From contig BFEA01000184.1 in NCBI GenBank assembly GCA_003427395.1, forward strand, positions 1,194,928-1,252,696: DNA of 57,769 nucleotides, given 5' to 3'. The notes below the pieces were generated by a model. That model saw nothing but the letters and a program-made list of their open reading frames with translations. It was not told the origin of the DNA and ran no database searches. The first letter of the stretch is position 1. Each line of letters begins with the position of its first letter. The position numbers were made by a program, and so were the translations under genes. Positions 54,038 to 57,769 of the stretch are shown here, piece by piece. The DNA is from Chara braunii. Its lineage: Eukaryota; Streptophyta; Charophyceae; Charales; Characeae.

Positions 54038-54210
54038 CGGCTATTTAAACAGTTCAGGACGACTAGAGTGGTCTAGTCAGACGCCCAAAGAAGAGAGAAG
54101 TAGTTGTGCCCTCTGTTTGTGTATACTGGCCAAGTCAGAACGCTCTATAAGTTTAGGTATTCTGACCTTGGGCCTGGCTAAGTTGGGTGCGCTCTGTAAG
54201 TTCAGGTGCC
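53352..54210. repeat. Stem-loop family with a constant loop and variable stems
   Basis: At least eight hairpins. The loop GCTCTATAAGTTTAGGT (or the core TAAGTTT) is constant, while the flanks differ but pair: GTCAGGAC/GTCTTGAC (53508-53540), CCCGAGG/CCTTGGG (53584-53616), TCAGACC/GGTCTGA (53723-53753), TCAGGC/GCCTGA (53832-53862), GTCAGAA/TTCTGAC (54134-54166). Two shorter ones pair TCCCC/GGGGA around (T/A)TAAGTTT (53358-53375, 53463-53480). Imperfect ones lie at 53413 and 54185. Mismatches that occur are G-T pairs. The strand used is not known. Confidence 0.85.
53986..54035. repeat. (AT)n microsatellite
   Basis: About 25 AT units in the middle of the hairpin array. Confidence 0.97.
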
Positions 54211-54503
54211 CTGGCTTATGCCTTATGTAAGTTTGGGTATGAAAGGGATAACTCACAGAGGAAGCATGAACTATTGTTTGCTAAAGGAGCTTGGGGTTGG
54301 TGAGAGTACTTACCTTTGTGGTTTGGCCTGCATGTGGCTGAGTGAGGTTACTACTTGGTCTGGGCCTCAGGTTAACCGGTAGTTGCTTTAGAGGCTCGTC
54401 ACGGGCTAGAGCGATAGGAGCTAGGTCGATTCCTGCTTTTTCCGAGCTGACTTTTTTTTGCTTAGATCAATTCTCGCATTTTCTAGGATCTTTTGTTATA
54501 CCT

Positions 54504-55050
54504 GGCTTCGTATAAATCTTGGCAAGCCACTTTCTCTACAGGAAGCGCTGCCAAAATTTCTACAAATCCAAGGAGTTAGTCAACTTTTGACTTGTCAAAA
54601 TTCAACTTGTCTAATCTTTATATCTGGCTTAGTAAAAATTTAGAAAGTCTCATTTTCTAAAGGGAATGCTGCCCAAATTTTTGCTAATTCAAGGAGTTAG
54701 ACAAAATTGGACTTTGAGAAGTCAAAGTTATTTCCATATTTTGAACTTAGCCTTGTATAAATTTTGGAATAGCACTTTTCCAAATGGAGTGCTGCCAAAA
54801 TTACTGCAAAACTAAAGAATTAACTAAATTTTGTCTAAGTTGAACCCAAATTGTCTCTTAGTTCATATCTGACTTAGTACAAATCTGGGGAGTCTCCCTT
54901 TCTAAAGGGAGTGCCGTCCAAATTTTTACTAATTCAGGGAGTTAGGCAAGGTTATTTCTATTTCCATATTTGAGCTGATATAAACTTTGGAAAGACACTT
55001 TTTCTACGGGAAGCGCTACCTAAATTTTCTTGATTTAGAGGAGTTATATT
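54504..55050. repeat. Tandem repeat of about 120 bp, five units
   Basis: Units start at 54504, 54626, 54750, 54871 and 54972. Shared: 'ggctt.gtataaat.ttgg', 'ctttctctaca/aaggga', 'gctgccaaaattt', 'aaggagttag'. Diverged (roughly 70-80% alike by eye), satellite-like. Confidence 0.85.
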
Positions 55051-56120
55051 ATATTTTGACAGGTGTCGATTTTGGCAATCCACCCTGAATAGGGAAGATT
55101 ATGTCGGGGTCTATCTTTGCTTTGGGCACGGCTTACAAGTAGATTCAGGCTTAGTTATTTAAGTTGATTTGAGTGGGATCGTGATATGGGGGTTGTTCTC
55201 CATGGACTTATAGGTTCAGCCTGGGGATTGACCTGTCTTGTGTTACAGGCCATCTTGATCGATTTGATTCAGGATTTGGACCAGTTCCGGATTGATCCTA
55301 CGAGGATCGTCTTCTGTTATCACTGATAACAGGTCGGTTGCCGATTCGTCGGTCTTCGACTCAATTTCAATCCATTCCCCATACTCAACCTAAAAGGCTT
55401 TAGCCCTGGTGGTTTTACTGTTTGTTAAGGGTTTTACCCGGACTTTTATTGAATGGTAAGGTACTAAGTATTTAATTAAGATTGGTTGGATCGGCGATTG
55501 GGGCTTGCATGGCTAAAGCGAAGGGGTATGAGCATAGAGAATGGTTGGGGTTGACTCCGTGTAGTGTGTGCTTTGTCGCTTGATTCTCGGTGTGGTTGCA
55601 TGTATGTCCTGTGGCTTGGATTTTGGATTTGGACTGCCTGCGATTCCATATACATATGCACGGTTGTGAGGCGGCCCACTGTGCCTGTGAGGAGTGATCG
55701 TCATAACTCTATCCCCTTATGCATGTATGCGCGAGTATCCGTACGATGGGTATCCAAGGGGCCCAAGGGGGCCGTGCTAGTAACCGCGCGGAGGTTGGGA
55801 CAAAGGGACAGGGAAGACCCCCCCCCCCCCCTTCTGCCTATTTGCGTCTTGGGGCTTTTTTAGTCAGACGTTGGTCCTGGGCCGGGATTCGAGGTCCTTG
55901 TCCAGGACATCCCAAGCCCTAGGCCCAAAAGGGGAGGGGTCTCCCCTTGCATAAAGCCTATTTATTTTGGCCGGCGGGACACTCCGCCTGGAGGGCGGAA
56001 ATGTCGCAAGGGCCGAACGGCGTATCCTTCAGCCATTCAATATCGTGAGGGGTAACCCCTCGCGATGAGCTCCTTCAGCCATTCAATATCGCGAGGCCGA
56101 AGCCGCGGTTACCACATATG
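55051..56120. other. Non-coding, one strong hairpin
   Basis: 55313-55331 reads CTGTTATCACTGATAACAG, an 8-bp stem with a 3-nt loop. The run of C at 55816 and the repeat 'gccattcaatatcg' at 56033 and 56079 are the only other structures seen. Confidence 0.55.
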
Positions 56121-56130
56121 ATTGGCATCA

Positions 56131-56815
56131 GTGGTTGACATAGTGTTGGCCTGCGGCCGCGCAATTTTATATCGGAGTCCTGCGCGCGACGCCTCGCCGC
56201 CCCCGGCGTCTAAAAGTTATGGGACTGCTGGACTTGCGCGTAGGCGCAACGCTTGGGATTATTGTAGGCCGCCGGCACGGGCTGTAGAAGGGAAGTGTGT
56301 CCCAGAGCCATGAATTTTTGTTTTAAGGGTCGGGAGACCCTCGCCCTATCCCCTTTTCTTGGATTCGTGCGGGTCTTGTTGCTTCTTAAAGATTTTTTTA
56401 TGGTTAGACGTTGTAGTCCGTGGTAGCCGTCAAAGTCAAACCCCTTGACTTTCGCCCAGGCCCCGGGGAGGACTCACCCCTAGGGCCGCGAAAGACGATT
56501 AGCACCACAGGCATGGGCCTGTGTACCACCCACTCTGCATAAGGGTGCAGAAGAGGGCGTGTGGTCTTCAACCGCGCATGGCGGTTGTCCACCGTCGAGA
56601 GATTAACCCTCAAGGCGCGTGTCAGCCGACACTTGAGTGTCGAACGCGACCCTCGAGATTAATGAGGACCGCAAGAGTATGGGTACCACGTGGTACGTCA
56701 TCATTGCGACCGCTTGCATCATGAGTCGATATGAGTTAGCCCTGCGTCCGCGCGATTTTTATACTAAGTCTCGCGCGCGACGCCTATCCTATTTCCACGT
56801 CAGGAAGTTATGGGT
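56131..56815. repeat. Diverged direct repeat, about 100 bp
   Basis: 56150-56230 and 56735-56815 share 'cgcgcgacgcct', 'gttatggg' and flanking 'gcgcga/gcgcaatttttata' in the same order. Possibly the two ends of a short element; no coding part between them. Confidence 0.45.
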
Positions 56816-57082
56816 TGGCTACCGAGGGGCTAGGAGCGTTGCCGCGTTGTTTGCGTTGTGTCGTTCCGTGTGTATGTGTGCGTGTTGTTGTCGTGTGGTT
56901 GTGGTGTGCACGTGGGGTGTGGGATGCGTCCTAGTCGACCGACGACGAGTTGCGCTTGGGACTTCAACCCCCCAAGATGTCGGTTCTCGTGCGGGTCCAA
57001 TAGGCATATTACCGCACGTACCCCCTATGCTACAGCGAACGAGAAACGCCCTTGGCTGGTCCACCTCTGCAATTCCAACTGG

Positions 57083-57700
57083 TCAGCTTTCGTATTGTGG
57101 ACTGGTAGTTCGGCGGGGATACGCCCACCGATGAGAGGTGACAACTCCCGTAAGGTGGAGGTAAGTTGTGCCTCGCGTAGGCCCTATCCTGTCATAGGGG
57201 CTCGCGAGAGGTATGGCTCGCGCACTCGGCCGGAGTGGCCTGAGGAAGCTCCACTCGCGCATTATGTCGAGATTGATCCAACTCCTGCGTGACGCAGCTG
57301 AGAGGGTCCCGCGCCGCCGCGTGCGGTGCCGGGCCGATGCGCCCGACACCAACCTACAGTGTTCCGCCCATCTTTCCTTGAGGGTCCGTGAGGTTTTTCC
57401 AACATAAACAGGACTGTGACTGAGCGATAGGAGGACATAGACACATTTATCCCCTTTAAGTAATCTATCCCAGTCCTGTTTGTCGAATCTTAGCCAGAAA
57501 CGGACATATGTCTTGCCCCACTTAATATCCCCCCTAAGGCAAGCAACGAGGATTATCAGCACATGAACTTGTTCCAGTAGCGTAGCTACTTGCTGCCCTA
57601 CACACTGCTTAAGAGACCGAATACGTTCGACTTCACGCCTAAGCGATCTAAGGCTCCCGAGACTCAGTTTCCCTGACTGTATCTTCGTCGGCAACGTCAC
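57083..57700 (-). CDS. Partial GIY-YIG ORF at window edge
   Basis: 205 codons from GTG 57700; no ATG is available in frame, so the start is upstream or lost. Residues about 80-120 carry 'KCVYVLLSLSHSPVYVGKTS' and 'LKERWAEHC', the GIY-YIG strands, YVGKT turn and conserved His. Downstream residues are R-rich and look shifted, so the domain is probably broken near 57330. Likely a third Penelope-like element or another GIY-YIG mobile protein; no RT is visible to its left. Confidence 0.65.
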   Translation of the reverse strand: MTLPTKIQSGKLSLGSLRSLRREVERIRSLKQCVGQQVATLLEQVHVLIILVACLRGDIKWGKTYVRFWLRFDKQDWDRLLKGDKCVYVLLSLSHSPVYVGKTSRTLKERWAEHCRLVSGASARHRTRRRGTLSAASRRSWINLDIMREWSFLRPLRPSARAIPLASPYDRIGPTRGTTYLHLTGVVTSHRWAYPRRTTSPQYES

Positions 57701-57769
57701 CTCCGTCTATCCGGCTCGTCTCGTTCTTCTTCGAAGGTCCGACAACAACCGTGGATTCATTAGCGTTCA

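Noticed and set aside
53352-54210. CRISPR-like array
   Set aside because: Spacing is irregular, repeats are 17-19 bp with paired flanks, and the genome is eukaryotic.
49700-57769. tRNA or rRNA genes
   Set aside because: No cloverleaf with proper A/B boxes or rRNA core sequence was recognised; only U6-like sequences are convincing.

Overview
The window looks like nuclear DNA of a plant-lineage eukaryote. Both LTR elements use an initiator tRNA-Met-type primer site (TGGTATCGGAGC). There are chromodomain Ty3/gypsy elements, Penelope-like elements with an N-terminal GIY-YIG domain (known from the green lineage), a plausible spliceosomal intron, U6-snRNA-derived repeats, long GA/CA/AT microsatellites and three runs of N. 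A charophyte alga such as Chara is my guess, but nothing here proves it. I see no host housekeeping gene; almost everything recognisable is transposon-derived.

Layout. (1) 40-11888: a decayed Ty3/gypsy chromovirus on the + strand with near-identical LTRs and several in-frame stops. A second, minus-strand LTR element (3520-6550, TSD TTGAG) is inserted in its gag and has lost most of pol. (2) 11889-14980: AT-rich non-coding DNA with an assembly gap. (3) 14981-17602 and 18242-20845: two minus-strand Penelope-like elements of different families, both broken. (4) About 20880-49330: a region marked by 26 exact copies (plus 13 one- or two-mismatch copies) of the palindrome TCGGATNNATCCGA, found nowhere else in the window. 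A long leftward multi-domain gene (30887 to 23523) has a ParB/sulfiredoxin-like segment, unrecognised domains and a C-terminal Ulp1-type cysteine protease. Rightward genes (39998-48177) include an unknown 347-aa protein, a 92-aa tandem-repeat protein and a DUF7869-type protein with an RNase H-like, transposase-like core. The two sets diverge from a gene-poor centre (31.1-40 kb) rich in palindromes, inverted repeats and GA tracts. (5) 49.3-57.8 kb: unrelated sequence with five U6-like repeats, a family of stem-loops sharing one loop sequence but with different, co-varying stems, an AT microsatellite, a roughly 120-bp tandem repeat, and the start of another GIY-YIG ORF at the right edge.

The most interesting reading is that 20.9-49.3 kb is one giant mobile element, or its remains. 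It would carry its own DNA-binding or segregation-like protein (ParB-like), a SUMO-type protease, a transposase-like DUF7869 protein and a dedicated dispersed palindromic site. Neither its ends nor any link between these proteins and the palindrome can be proven from the sequence alone.
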